From the NCBI RefSeq assembly GCF_001029105.3, contig NZ_CP011808.2, forward strand, positions 248,001 to 312,000: a stretch of 64,000 nucleotides of DNA, in the 5' to 3' direction. The notes beneath the pieces were generated by a model. The model was given only the letters and a program-made list of their open reading frames with translations, was not told the DNA's origin and ran no database searches. Of the stretch, positions 34,300-43,106 are shown in pieces. This DNA comes from Pandoraea faecigallinarum (GTDB taxonomy: Bacteria > Pseudomonadota > Gammaproteobacteria > Burkholderiales > Burkholderiaceae). Position 1 is the stretch's first letter. Each line of letters begins with the position of its first letter. Made by a program: the position numbers and the translations under genes.

Positions 34300-34374
34300 A
34301 TGGAAGTCCTATTTTTCAACCTTATCGCGACCCTCAAGGATGCACTCCACACCCTCGCGAGCAACCTGCGCTAA
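34300..34374 (+). CDS. Candidate 24-aa hydrophobic peptide
   Basis: An ATG with GGAGG 6 nt upstream encodes MEVLFFNLIATLKDALHTLA and four more residues, an amphipathic helix. The frame is also open upstream to an ATG at 34222 (50 aa). Such peptides can be leaders or small toxins; here only the ribosome site and composition support it. Confidence 0.25.
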   Translation: MEVLFFNLIATLKDALHTLASNLR

Positions 34375-34752
34375 CATGCGCACGACACGACCATCACCCT
34401 AGATCGCAGACGGCCGGATGACATACGTGAGGCGGCGGGCATAGCCCTCGCTGTGCCACGTCGCGTACCACGGGCCGTGGCCGCGAGACGCTGACGGGCC
34501 AGCGAACCCTACGTCACGCTGACAGTACCGCCAGCACAGTCGACGCCGCACCGCAGCCGGTGGACGGTACGCGCCATCGCACACCGACGGGGCCACCGCC
34601 GCGTCGGCCCCAAGCCGGCCGCGGGGTAGCCCCTCACGCGTTCGCATGGCGAGCGCGCGAGGCTCATCGCTGCCCAACGCAGGGCGGCCATAGCGCGAAG
34701 GGCTCACCCTGCCGAGGCAGGTCCACACATCGTTAAACGAAGCCGACCCCGC

Positions 34753-36441
34753 ATGCCCATCAAGCCTTCGACCCACAGCGCTATTGCCTTCATGACGCGT
34801 GTCGCCGTGCAGCAGACGACACAGCCCCGCGACGAGCGCCTGCCCTTGCGGGGCGACCGGTACGCGAACACCAACACCGCAGAATTTCGCCGTCACGTCC
34901 GCCTGAAGGGGCCCGCCTGTAAATTCTTTGCGACGTTTCCGTACGGGGCCGCGGTCGCCCCGCAGACGGAAGACGCGCTGGAGGATGCCGCGTCAAGGTG
35001 GTGGGATACGCCGAACGCTCACTGGGTGCCAATGGCCTTGGCCCCCAATCCTGACGATTTTGGTCACCTTTGCTGGCGCGAGGTCAAGCAACACGGGGGC
35101 GGCAAACCGAGTGAAATGGCCCAGTGGCTGGTGAGCGCGTATCTCGCCGCACGGACGACGCCCTCCGAGGCGTCCTTACCGACGTTCCCGGAGGTGCCCC
35201 TGACGCCACGCCTGAGCGGTGAGGAAAACGTCCCGCCGTCGGTGAGAGCGATGGGGCTCTGCTCGCTGCCGCGCTTCATCGAACCGGGACTTGCGGGTCT
35301 CGACGAGCATTGCCGACCCTATACGGAGCACATGTTTGACCCCGATCCGGACTATGTGGCGCGGTTAATCGCCGGCATCCACTACGTCGATTCCCCGGAC
35401 TTTGATATCACCCAATTCGATTGCATTAAACGGCTATACGCCATCGTCGCGCACGGCACTCGGATGTGCATCGCGCCGCGCGCCTTCGTGGTGAGCCCGG
35501 TCGACCTGCCAGATCAGGCGGCACAGCAAGCCCACATGGCGCAGTGTGCGAACCACAGCCTATGCTTTGATCGCGTGCACCAACAGTTGCTGATCAAATC
35601 GCGGCAAGGGCAAGTGAGTGTGCATCCCTTCAAGACCGACGTCGACCCCGCCCGACAAAAGGCCTTCCTCAAGCGACTGGCCACCCGCCCGAATGACGCG
35701 CTAAAACTTGAAATCTTGGTGAACGTGTTTGACGGGGTCACGGCACTGTTGCGCGATCTCGCAACACCCCATCGCGTGGGAATCGCTGCCACGCATGGGC
35801 CCGGCTACTCCCAGGCATATTTCCCGGATCATCGATTGCCGCCGGATTTTGCCGAGCGCTCCGCCCCGCCCGAAGAGGACCCTCACCCCCTATGTACGAC
35901 GTGGATCACCACTTACCGTGGCACGGCGGCGGTCGTCAGCACTGCTTTTAGAAGCGAAGCCCACATGCGAGCCCACTATGAATTTAAGCTAGAAAAATTT
36001 GGGATCCGCCACTTGGCGCTGTTCAAGTCGCGGATGCAAACCGCGCTGATCGCCGGGTTTGTGGCGGAAATGGTCAATGCGCATCCCTTTACCGACGGGA
36101 ACAACCGCGTCTGGACACAAATCGTCTTGCCTCACTTGTTACATCGCTGCGGCAAGTCCGAGACAATTCTGGCGGTCCCCAACGGGTTTGGCGCCGCCGT
36201 GCGGTACGCGCTCAATCGTGCCATGGTGCGCAAGCCCGACGCCCCGAAGCCTGAAGACCCCAAATACAATCCCCACTTCCATCCCGACGACTACCTGCCG
36301 GTATCGCCCGGCTCCGACGAGTACATGGTGACCATGCAACCTTTTGCGCTGGCCATTGAGGATGGCCAGAACTACTACCAGGCCCTCTGCAAACTGTCCC
36401 CCCCGTCGGACGGCCCTATCACACCAGACCGCTGGCTGTGA
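34753..36441 (+). CDS. Fic-domain protein, candidate translocated AMP-transferase effector
   Basis: This 562-aa protein has a Fic catalytic core near its C-terminus: FVAEMVNAHPFTDGNNRVWT, with H444, F446, D448, G449, N450 and R452 matching HxFx(D/E)GNxxR. Fic enzymes move AMP or other phosphate-linked groups onto hydroxyls of target proteins. The 440 residues before it match no family I recognise; they share blocks with the paralog at 39753-41099 (FDITQFDCIKRLY, HGPGYSQAYFP, ILAVPNGF). There is no signal peptide or ribosome site I can see; an ATG at 34792 is an alternative start. No antitoxin gene with a Fic-inhibitory motif adjoins it, which fits an effector better than a Fic toxin. Confidence 0.72.
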   Translation: MPIKPSTHSAIAFMTRVAVQQTTQPRDERLPLRGDRYANTNTAEFRRHVRLKGPACKFFATFPYGAAVAPQTEDALEDAASRWWDTPNAHWVPMALAPNPDDFGHLCWREVKQHGGGKPSEMAQWLVSAYLAARTTPSEASLPTFPEVPLTPRLSGEENVPPSVRAMGLCSLPRFIEPGLAGLDEHCRPYTEHMFDPDPDYVARLIAGIHYVDSPDFDITQFDCIKRLYAIVAHGTRMCIAPRAFVVSPVDLPDQAAQQAHMAQCANHSLCFDRVHQQLLIKSRQGQVSVHPFKTDVDPARQKAFLKRLATRPNDALKLEILVNVFDGVTALLRDLATPHRVGIAATHGPGYSQAYFPDHRLPPDFAERSAPPEEDPHPLCTTWITTYRGTAAVVSTAFRSEAHMRAHYEFKLEKFGIRHLALFKSRMQTALIAGFVAEMVNAHPFTDGNNRVWTQIVLPHLLHRCGKSETILAVPNGFGAAVRYALNRAMVRKPDAPKPEDPKYNPHFHPDDYLPVSPGSDEYMVTMQPFALAIEDGQNYYQALCKLSPPSDGPITPDRWL

Positions 36442-36583
36442 GCCGCCGGCGGGTGGCGTCCCCAGGCACAGCGCCCACGGCACCGGCACCAGCGCGACGA
36501 CGGAACGCATGAAGAAGCCCTTCACCCCCCGGTGCTCCGTCACGCACCGGCGCTCGACGCGCCCCGGTGACCATAACCTATCG
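36442..36583. other. 3' flank of the Fic gene
   Basis: These 142 bp separate the Fic stop from the next IS6 end. I see no gene or obvious terminator. Confidence 0.3.
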
Positions 36584-37076
36584 GGTTCTGTCGCGATAAC
36601 GAAGTTACGCGGAAGCGAAGCCAGGGGCGCGTTGGTTTTTACGCGGCCAGTGCATAGAATTGCTCAGCAGGGGACGCACGGCGTCCCTTGGGGGCAAGCA
36701 TTTGCCCCTTGCGAATCAGGTGCATGGTCTCGATGCCGCCCAGGACAATGCGGGCACAACGGAAATTCTGAAAACCCAGCATCGGTCTGAGGCGCCGTTT
36801 GATCGCGCGGTGGTCCTGCTCGTCAAGGTTGTTCAGGTAGTTGTTCTGGCGGATTTCGATGGGCGTCTCGCGCTGGGCGCCCAGCGCCTGCAGCGCGGCG
36901 CGGTTCGCCCCGCTTTTGTCAACGGTGACGGTCTTGGGCGTGCTCCGCCCGGCGGTGGCTTTTTCGAAGAACCGGCGCGCGGCGGCGGTATCGCGGCGTG
37001 CGCATAGCAGAAAATCAATGGTGTGGCCCGCCTTGTCCACCGCCCGGTAGAGGTATTTCCACTGGCCTCTGACCCG
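36584..37076 (-). mobile_element. IS6-family element, group 1 copy B (5' part replaced by IS21)
   Basis: It starts with the terminal repeat GGTTCTGTCGCGATA at 36584 and matches copy A up to CCTCTGACCCG, where the IS21 copy 2 end begins at 37077. The remaining transposase frame (36639-37076) keeps the second Asp and Glu (LDEQDHRAIKRR) but lacks the N-terminus, so it cannot act. Confidence 0.88.
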
Positions 37077-37168
37077 TGTCCAGCGACAATTAGATTTGCC
37101 GGTTGAAGAGAGCCTGGCCGAGTCTGGTCTGGCTCTTATTTATCGTGCAGCCTCCGCAAGGAGGCCGC

Positions 37169-38665
37169 ATGAAGCAAGACGGAGAAATCAGATTGTTGCT
37201 GGAAGAACGACGCAAAGGAACGAGCCAGAAGTTAGCGGCAGCCAGGACCGGCATGAGCGAGCGGACGGGACGCAAATACGAACGCGCCGGCAAGCTGCCG
37301 AGCCAGATGAAGACGCCGAGAACGCACCGTACCCGAACCAACCCTTTCCTGACGGATTGGCCGTGGGTCCAGGCGCAACTGCAGCGAGATCCGGCGTTGC
37401 AGGCCAAGACGCTGTTTGTCCTGCTCTGCGAGGCGTATCCAGGGCGGTATCGGGAAAACCAGTTACGCACCCTGCAGCGCCATGTGCAGGCGTGGCGTGC
37501 GCAAAGCGGTCCGGAGCGGGAGATTATGTTCCCGCAGGAGCATGTTCCGGGGCGGATGGCGCAGTCCGACTTTACTGAGATGAATTCACTCGGAGTGACG
37601 ATAGCCGGCGCTCCGTTTGAGCATCTTGTGTATCACCTTGTCCTGACGTACTCGAATGTCGAAGCGATCCGCATTGGCTTCTCGGAGAGCTTTGAATCTT
37701 TAGCCGAAGGGTTGGAAGCTTGCCTGTGGCAAATCGGAGGTGTTCCGCAATGGCACCGGACCGACAACCTCACGGCTGCGGTGCGAGATCTGGATCGTGA
37801 CGGCCGGCACGAGTTCACCGCCAATTACGGAGGCTTGCTGAATCACTACGGCATGCAGCCGTCAGCCAATACCGCAGGTTGCGCCAATCAGAACGGCGAT
37901 GTCGAGCAGCCGCATTTCCGCTTCAAGACTGCGGTAGACCAGGCGCTGCGTGTGCGTGGCAGCCGAGAGTTCGACGATCGTACCGCGTACGAACGGTTTC
38001 TGAGCGATTTGGTACGAAGCCGCAACCTGACACGCACACTTCGCTTTGAAGCCGACCGTGCTGCCCTGCGGCCGTTGCCGGCGGCACCGTTGGACTTCAC
38101 GCGCGAGCTGACAGTCAGGGTGTCGCGTTTTAGACTGATCCGGGTGCTCAACAACCATTACTCCGTGCCGTCGCGCCTGAACGGTGCAAGTCTGAAAGTG
38201 CGGGTTCGCTCGGAAACACTGGAGCTGCATCATGGTACTGCGCATGTGCTGACGCTGCCCAGGTTGATTGGCCGCAATCAGCGCCGTATCGACTACCGTC
38301 ACCTGATCTGGTCTCTGGTACGCAAGCCTGGCGCTTTCGTCAATTATTGCTATCGGGAAGAGTTGTTCCCGACAACCGTCTTCCGGCGCGCTTATGACGC
38401 GCTGCTCGAAGGCAAACCTGCCGGGGCCGACAAGGAGTATCTGCGCCTGCTACATCTGGCAGCGAGCACGAGCGAAGCCGAAGTTGAGTGCGCGATCGGG
38501 TTGCTTGTGGACCAGCAGCAATTGCCGACGTTCGATGCGGTGCGCGAACTCATTGTAAAAACGACTCCGACCCAGGCACCGGCCATCGATAAGGGCGTCA
38601 TCGATTTGTCGGGGTACGACCGTCTGATTCCGTCGAGGAGCCAACATGGCCAGTGCGCGCGATGA
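37169..38665 (+). CDS. istA: IS21 transposase IstA (copy 2)
   Basis: This 498-aa protein starts MKQDGEIRLLLEERRKGTSQ at 37169 with GGAGG upstream. It has a helix-turn-helix (SQKLAAARTGMSERTGRKY) and the DDE core (MAQSDFTEMNSLG, WHRTDNLTAAV, NQNGDVEQPHFRFK). It differs in sequence group from copy 1. It is intact and overlaps istB by 20 nt. Confidence 0.9.
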   Translation: MKQDGEIRLLLEERRKGTSQKLAAARTGMSERTGRKYERAGKLPSQMKTPRTHRTRTNPFLTDWPWVQAQLQRDPALQAKTLFVLLCEAYPGRYRENQLRTLQRHVQAWRAQSGPEREIMFPQEHVPGRMAQSDFTEMNSLGVTIAGAPFEHLVYHLVLTYSNVEAIRIGFSESFESLAEGLEACLWQIGGVPQWHRTDNLTAAVRDLDRDGRHEFTANYGGLLNHYGMQPSANTAGCANQNGDVEQPHFRFKTAVDQALRVRGSREFDDRTAYERFLSDLVRSRNLTRTLRFEADRAALRPLPAAPLDFTRELTVRVSRFRLIRVLNNHYSVPSRLNGASLKVRVRSETLELHHGTAHVLTLPRLIGRNQRRIDYRHLIWSLVRKPGAFVNYCYREELFPTTVFRRAYDALLEGKPAGADKEYLRLLHLAASTSEAEVECAIGLLVDQQQLPTFDAVRELIVKTTPTQAPAIDKGVIDLSGYDRLIPSRSQHGQCAR

Positions 38666-39431
38666 ATTGTTGGCGCTGCTGCGCACCTTGAATCTCTCGG
38701 CCATGGGCGAGGCCGTCGAGGCGACGGCGTTGCGCGCGGCCAAGGAAGGATTGACGCATGAGGCGTTCCTGTTGGAGCTCGTGCGCATTGAGCAGGCGGC
38801 CAAGGTCGGGCGACGCATCGAACGTTTGCGAAAGCAGGCGGAACTTGCACCAGGCAAGACCTTCCGGGCACTCGACCTGAATTGCTTCGACCCTGCCACC
38901 AGGATGCAGATGGAGCGGCTGCAAGCGGCGCATTCCTCAAAGACGCAATCAACGTCGTGGCCGTCGGCCGCCCGGGCTCTGGCAAGAGCCATTTCGCCAG
39001 CGCCTTGGGACACACCCTGGTCGAACTTGGTTGCCCGGTACTGTTCTCTCCGACCGCAGACCGCAGCCCTCGTGCAGCGTCTGTTGGCCGCCAAACGCGA
39101 TCTGCGCCTGCCGCAGGAACTGGCCAAACTCGATCGGTGCGAGTGTCTCATTCTCGATGACATCGCTTACGTCCAGCACGACCGCGACGAAATGGAAGTG
39201 CTGTTCACGCTACTGGCCGAGCGTTACGAGCGCCGCAGCGTGGTGATCACCACCAACCTGGTGTTCTCGGAGTGGGAGCGCATTTTTAAGGATCCGATGA
39301 CGACCATGGCGGCAATTGATCGTGTCGTGCACCACCGCGTCGTGCTCGACCTCATGGACATGGAGAGCTACCGGGCCAACGTCGCTGCCACAAAGCAAGC
39401 GGGCTCCGACAAGACTGCGGAGCCGGCATAG
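38646..39431 (+). pseudogene. istB: IstB with compensating frameshifts that remove the Walker A motif
   Basis: The frame is open for 261 aa, but residues about 93-137 are out of frame. The true sequence (FLKDAINVVAVGRPGSGKSH) is read in the +1 frame between about 38922 and 39059. One base is missing near 38922, and a 7-bp tandem duplication ACCGCAG (39053-39059 and 39060-39066) restores the frame. The third IS21 copy at 55965 lacks this duplication. Walker B (CLILDDIAYVQHD) remains. An ATPase without a P-loop is unlikely to work. Confidence 0.85.
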
Positions 39432-39480
39432 GGCGGCAATTCTAGTTGTCGTTACCGGCAAATCTAATTGACGCCAGACA

Positions 39481-39752
39481 GCCATCAATCTACGCGAGAG
39501 CGCGAGCGGCGCATGCAGCGCTTTCGCGACCCAGCGCGCACGCAGGCCTTCCTGTCATGCTGCGGGCCAATCCGGCAGCACTTCGCACTCAAACGCCATT
39601 TGCTGCGCGCGACGCTCTTTCGCAAGCAGTTCGCGGTGCGCTTTGCTCAATGGTGGGAATTCACCCACGTGGCCCAAAATCCGTCCAATGTTTTTTGAGA
39701 CGCGGTGGATTCATGCCTCGGCTTCGACTTACCTCCTTAAGTTGACAGCGCC
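39481..39752 (+). mobile_element. IS6-family element group 2, 3' fragment
   Basis: The frame 39481-39698 reads RDPARTQAFLSCCGPIRQHF and ATLFRKQFAVRFAQWWEFTH, the C-terminus of the IS6 transposase seen at 41121-42857. It ends with the terminal repeat TTGACAGCGCC at 39752, one base before the stop codon of the Fic paralog. Its 5' part was lost to IS21 copy 2. Confidence 0.88.
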
Positions 39753-41099
39753 TTAGGGGCACGTAGATTTATAGTATTTCTTACCATCCTCAACGGCGTC
39801 AATCGCAGGTTGCAACGCCTTGACATACTCCGGAGTTCCAGGCTTGGGATTGTCTTTTAGAAAATATCTGACAGCGGAGGCAAACCCATTGGGTACCGCA
39901 AGGATCGTATATTTCTGACCACACTCACGCAACAATCGATTCAAAATAATTTGGATCCAAACTCGATTGTTATCGTCAGAACAAATGTGCAAATGTTCCA
40001 TCTCAGAGACGAATCCAACGATCAAGGATATCTGCACGTCAGGTGTAAAATTTTTCAATTCTGCAATTCGAAATTTTTTTAGATTTGCCTCAAACAATCG
40101 CTTGATTTGCTCTTCATTTTTATAACTTGTATTGAACAACGTATACATACCCCATTCGCTGTTTTTATAACTATAAGAAAAACCCTCCTTGCCAACGTCG
40201 TGCGGCAGGGAGTTTTGAGCAAAATAATCAGGGTACTTTTGGTTGGGAAAGTACAGTTCGGCGTATCCCGGACCATGTCTGACGGAAACTTTAAGTTTAA
40301 TATTGTAATCGGGCAAATGATCATCGATTCCTTCAAACAACTCCAACAATTGCTCTCGTTTAAAATAAAATTTCGCGCCCTTTAGGGCGTCAATGAATTC
40401 CTTCTTTTTCAACTCAATAATATCTGATTTGAATCTGAACCCAGTATATTCCCAGCCGTTTTCTGGCTGAATAAAAAGCTGTCTAGTTTTAACATTGAAG
40501 AAAACGCTTTTTCCTTCAAGATCTTTCACGAAGATTTCCTTTGTCGCAAGGTCCACCAAGGTATCTTGCTCATTCAGCGAATCGTCGGCTGACATTTGCA
40601 AGACACGAATGACTGGCTCCGGCATGGACAATGTGGTGTCGTCGTCGAATTTTTTATAGATATTTTTTATGCACTCAAAATTTCTGATGTCAAATTCCTT
40701 GGAATCAGCAGCATTCATTGCGTTGCAAAATTTTTCAGCATAATTTTCTCCGAGTTTTTCATCAAATATTCTCTCATTATAAATTCTTTTTTTAATATCT
40801 TTATAATGCAGACATGGGTCAGCGAAACCCAGATATTTATATTCGTCTCGCATCGCGGCGAAAAAGTCAGGTAACTCGGTGACGGTCTTGAAAGCCTCAC
40901 CTGTGCCCATCAGGTTTGACGCTATCGGCGGAAAAAATTGACTCGCTTCGCTAGCGAAGCCCATCTCTGCAAAATATGCTGGCGGGTTTCGTAGGGGATC
41001 GCCGTCGGCCGCTTGATTGTCAGTCGTGCCTTGGGTGCCCGTGGTGGCGGTTGTGGTGGTGGCGGTCAAACCTGCCGGTTTCAAATAGTTGTCGAGCAT
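39753..41099 (-). CDS. AT-rich Fic-like paralog with a degenerate core
   Basis: This 448-aa protein is related to the one at 34753-36441: FDIRNFECIKNIY, RHGPGYAELYFPNQKYPDYF, NNRVWIQIILNRLL and TILAVPNGFASAVRYFL match blocks there in order. The Fic core HPFTDGNNR has become HICSDDNNR (H371, D375, N377 and R379 kept; F to C and G to D). The codons are far richer in A and T than the surroundings, so it came from elsewhere. It starts 22 bp from one IS6 and stops one base before another, and lacks the last 15 or so residues of its relative. It could be a pseudoenzyme or a trimmed effector. Confidence 0.7.
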   Translation of the reverse strand: MLDNYLKPAGLTATTTTATTGTQGTTDNQAADGDPLRNPPAYFAEMGFASEASQFFPPIASNLMGTGEAFKTVTELPDFFAAMRDEYKYLGFADPCLHYKDIKKRIYNERIFDEKLGENYAEKFCNAMNAADSKEFDIRNFECIKNIYKKFDDDTTLSMPEPVIRVLQMSADDSLNEQDTLVDLATKEIFVKDLEGKSVFFNVKTRQLFIQPENGWEYTGFRFKSDIIELKKKEFIDALKGAKFYFKREQLLELFEGIDDHLPDYNIKLKVSVRHGPGYAELYFPNQKYPDYFAQNSLPHDVGKEGFSYSYKNSEWGMYTLFNTSYKNEEQIKRLFEANLKKFRIAELKNFTPDVQISLIVGFVSEMEHLHICSDDNNRVWIQIILNRLLRECGQKYTILAVPNGFASAVRYFLKDNPKPGTPEYVKALQPAIDAVEDGKKYYKSTCP

Positions 41100-41598
41100 A
41101 GTTTATTTGGCAGTGTCGCAGGCACTGTCACGTTATCGGTAAGTTGGCATACGATGAAGCGATGAGAAAACCGAAATCGCTCTATCACGGCCACCGTTTC
41201 GCGGCGTTGGTCATCAGCCATGCTGTGCGTTGGTACTTCCGATTTCAGCTCAGCCTGCGCGACATCGAGGAGTTGCTATTCGAGCGCGGGGTGATAGTCA
41301 GCTACGAGACGATCCGCCGCTGGTGCGACAAGTTTGGCGCGGGCTTTGCTCACCGGGTCAAAGCGGCACGCCGCAAGCCCGGGAGCACGTGGCACCTCGA
41401 CGAGATGTTTGTAAGCCTGCGCGGTGAGCCATACCTGCTGTGGCGCGCCGTCGACGAGCATCGCGCGGAACTCGACATCCTGCTGCAGAAGCGGCGCGAC
41501 AAGGCGGCCGCCAAGCGCTTCTTTAAGCGCGTGCTGCGCTCGAACCCGGTGCCGCACAAGATCGTGACCGATCAACTGCGCAGCTATCCGGCGGCTAA

Positions 41599-42502
41599 GA
41601 AGCTCTAACAAAATGATTTCCTGAGATGGCGCCAGCAGATGATGCAACCAGCCATTTTCAGGAAGGCTTCGTGAATGATTGCGAGGCGCTCGAAGCGGAC
41701 TCGCAATCGCTTGAAGTTGTGCAGCCACGCGATCGTTCGCTCGACAACCCAACGCGTCTTGCCAAGACCGCTGCCGTGAGGCTCGCCGCGGCGAGCAATC
41801 TCGGTGGCGATGCCGACGGCGTGCAGGGGCTTGCGGTACTTGTCGTGGTCGTAGCCGCGATCACCCTGAACGATGTGCGGTTTAGACAAGGGGCGACCGC
41901 GCTTGCCTCGGATCGGAGGAATCGCCTCGATCAGTGGCAGCAGTTGGGTAATGTCGTTGCGGTTGGCGCCCGTGAGTATCAGCGACAGTGGAATGCCTTG
42001 GGCGTCGGTCAGGACGTGATGCTTTGAACCTGGTCGCGCGCGATCTGTGGGGTTAGGTCCTGTTTTTGACCCGACCCCACTGCCCGGGTAGAAGAGGAAT
42101 CGACGACTACACGAGACCAGTCGATGCGATCGGCCGCACGGAGCTTGGCCAGAAGTACCTCGTGCAGACGATCCCAGACGCCAGCCTTCTGCCAGGCATG
42201 TAGCCGTCGCCAGCAACTCATGCCTGAGCCGCAGCCCATTTCCTGCGGCAGCATTTCCCAAGGGATGCCGGATTGCAGAACGAACAGGATGCCCGTGAGC
42301 ACGGCACGATCGTCCAGCGGCTTGCGCCCGGGATAGCGGGCGCGCCGAGGCTTCGGTGGCGGCAGCAGTGGCTGGATGATTGCCCACAGTTCGTCGTCGA
42401 GTATTGGTTTGGCCATGTCCTTTGCGCAGCGATGACTGCGCAAAGGTTAACAAAAATCACTTTGAGTTAACAGCCCCCGTAAACTCATTTTGTTAGAGAT
42501 TC
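41599..42502 (-). mobile_element. IS5-family (IS1031-like) element within IS6
   Basis: The ends GAAGCTCTAACAAAATGA (41599-41616) and TCATTTTGTTAGAGATTC (42485-42502) are inverted repeats with one mismatch, flanked by the 3-bp duplication TAA (41596-41598 and 42503-42505). The 904-bp length and TNA target fit the IS1031 group. Confidence 0.92.
41605..42416 (-). CDS. IS5-family transposase made by frameshifting
   Basis: OrfA starts at ATG 42416 (MAKPILDDELWAIIQPLLPP) and contains the first catalytic Asp in VVVDSSSTRAVG; its frame ends at 42009. OrfB continues in the other frame with KTGPNPTDRARPGSKHHVLT, the second Asp in VQGDRGYDHDKY, and Glu in RWVVERTIAWLHNFKRLR, ending at 41605. Such two-frame transposases are normal in this group, so the gene is probably active. 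Confidence 0.88.
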
Positions 42503-42857
42503 TAAAGCCGACATCCCGGCGCTGGTCAACGTCAAGCACGTGTTCGTCAAAGCGGCGGCCCGGGTCAACAACCGCGCGGAGAACAGCCATCAACCGATGC
42601 GGGAGCGCGAGCGGCTCATGCGTGGCTTTCGCGACCCAGCGCGCACGCGGGTCTTCCTGTCATGCTTCGGGCCAATCCGGCAGCACCTCGCACTCAAACG
42701 CCATTTGCTGCGCGCGACGCTCTTTCGCAAGCAGCTCGCGGTGCGCTTTGCTCAATGGTGGGAATTCATCCACGTGACCCAAAATCCGTCCAATGTTTTT
42801 TGAGACGCGGTGGATTCATGCCTCGGCTTCGACTTACCTCCTTAAGTTGACAGCGCC

Positions 42858-42943
42858 GTCATCGGGCCATTGCCGAACTGCTCAAGCAACTCGGCGGGAA
42901 TTGCCGGCAGCTCTGCCAGCGAGGCTTTCGGTTTGCGAAGCAT
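42858..42943 (-). pseudogene. IS256-family transposase, N-terminal fragment
   Basis: From ATG 42943 the minus frame reads MLRKPKASLAELPAIPAELL and EQFGNGPMT, which I recognise as the start of IS256-family (mutator) transposases. It is cut by the IS6 end at 42857 after 28 codons. Confidence 0.65.
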
Positions 42944-43024
42944 ACATTCTCCTTGAGAGCATCATATGCCTTGAACACGAAATTACTGACAGGCCCCCCT
43001 GTCCGAACAAGTGGCGCCACCTCT

Positions 43025-43106
43025 GTTTGGCTGCGCGCTTCATCGACTGGGTTCCCGGCGCTCGAAACCTTGGAGTCTACCTGACTACCCCTATTGCGAC
43101 GGAACC
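43025..43106 (-). mobile_element. IS6-family group 1, terminal fragment F
   Basis: These 82 bp match the transposase 5' end and terminal repeat of copy A (TGGCTGCGCGCTTCATCGAC through TTGCGACGGAACC). The terminal repeat supplies the stop codon of the gene at 43091-44674, so this IS cut that gene's 3' end. Confidence 0.85.

Larger units (their letters stand above)
33755..34752. other. Gene-poor stretch upstream of the Fic-domain gene
   Basis: This kilobase holds no gene longer than 60 codons that I can support. Two short open frames with good ribosome sites are listed separately (33991 and 34300). GC content is high and several antisense frames exist by chance. I found no promoter or hrp-type box (paired TTCG) upstream of the Fic gene. 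Confidence 0.4.
37077..39480 (+). mobile_element. IS21-family element (copy 2)
   Basis: The ends are TGTCCAGCGACAATTAG (37077 onward) and its imperfect complement CTAATTGACGCCAGACA (ending 39480), 26-bp repeats with three differences and the shared inner block ATTTGCCGG. The 2404-bp element sits between IS6 copy B and a fragment of a different IS6, so it may have mediated a deletion. Confidence 0.9.
41162..42803 (+). pseudogene. IS6-family transposase group 2, split by IS5
   Basis: The N-terminal half (MRKPKSLYHGHRFAALVISH to IVTDQLRSYPAA) carries HLDEMFVSLRGE, and the C-terminal half from 42503 (KADIPALVNVKHVFVKAAAR, NNRAENSHQPMRERERLM) carries the catalytic Glu. Removing 41599-42502 and one TAA restores a continuous frame (PAAKADIP). 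The gene is interrupted and so inactive. Confidence 0.9.
41121..42857 (+). mobile_element. IS6-family element group 2, interrupted by IS5
   Basis: The ends are GGCACTGTCA (41121-41130) and TGACAGCGCC (42848-42857). Without the IS5 and its duplicate it would be 830 bp. It has the same orientation as the fragment at 39481-39752 on the other side of the Fic paralog, giving the layout of an IS6 compound transposon. Confidence 0.87.

Noticed and set aside
34399..34896. 165-codon minus-strand frame upstream of the Fic gene
   Set aside because: It has arginine- and glycine-rich low complexity, no ribosome site, and overlaps the Fic start.
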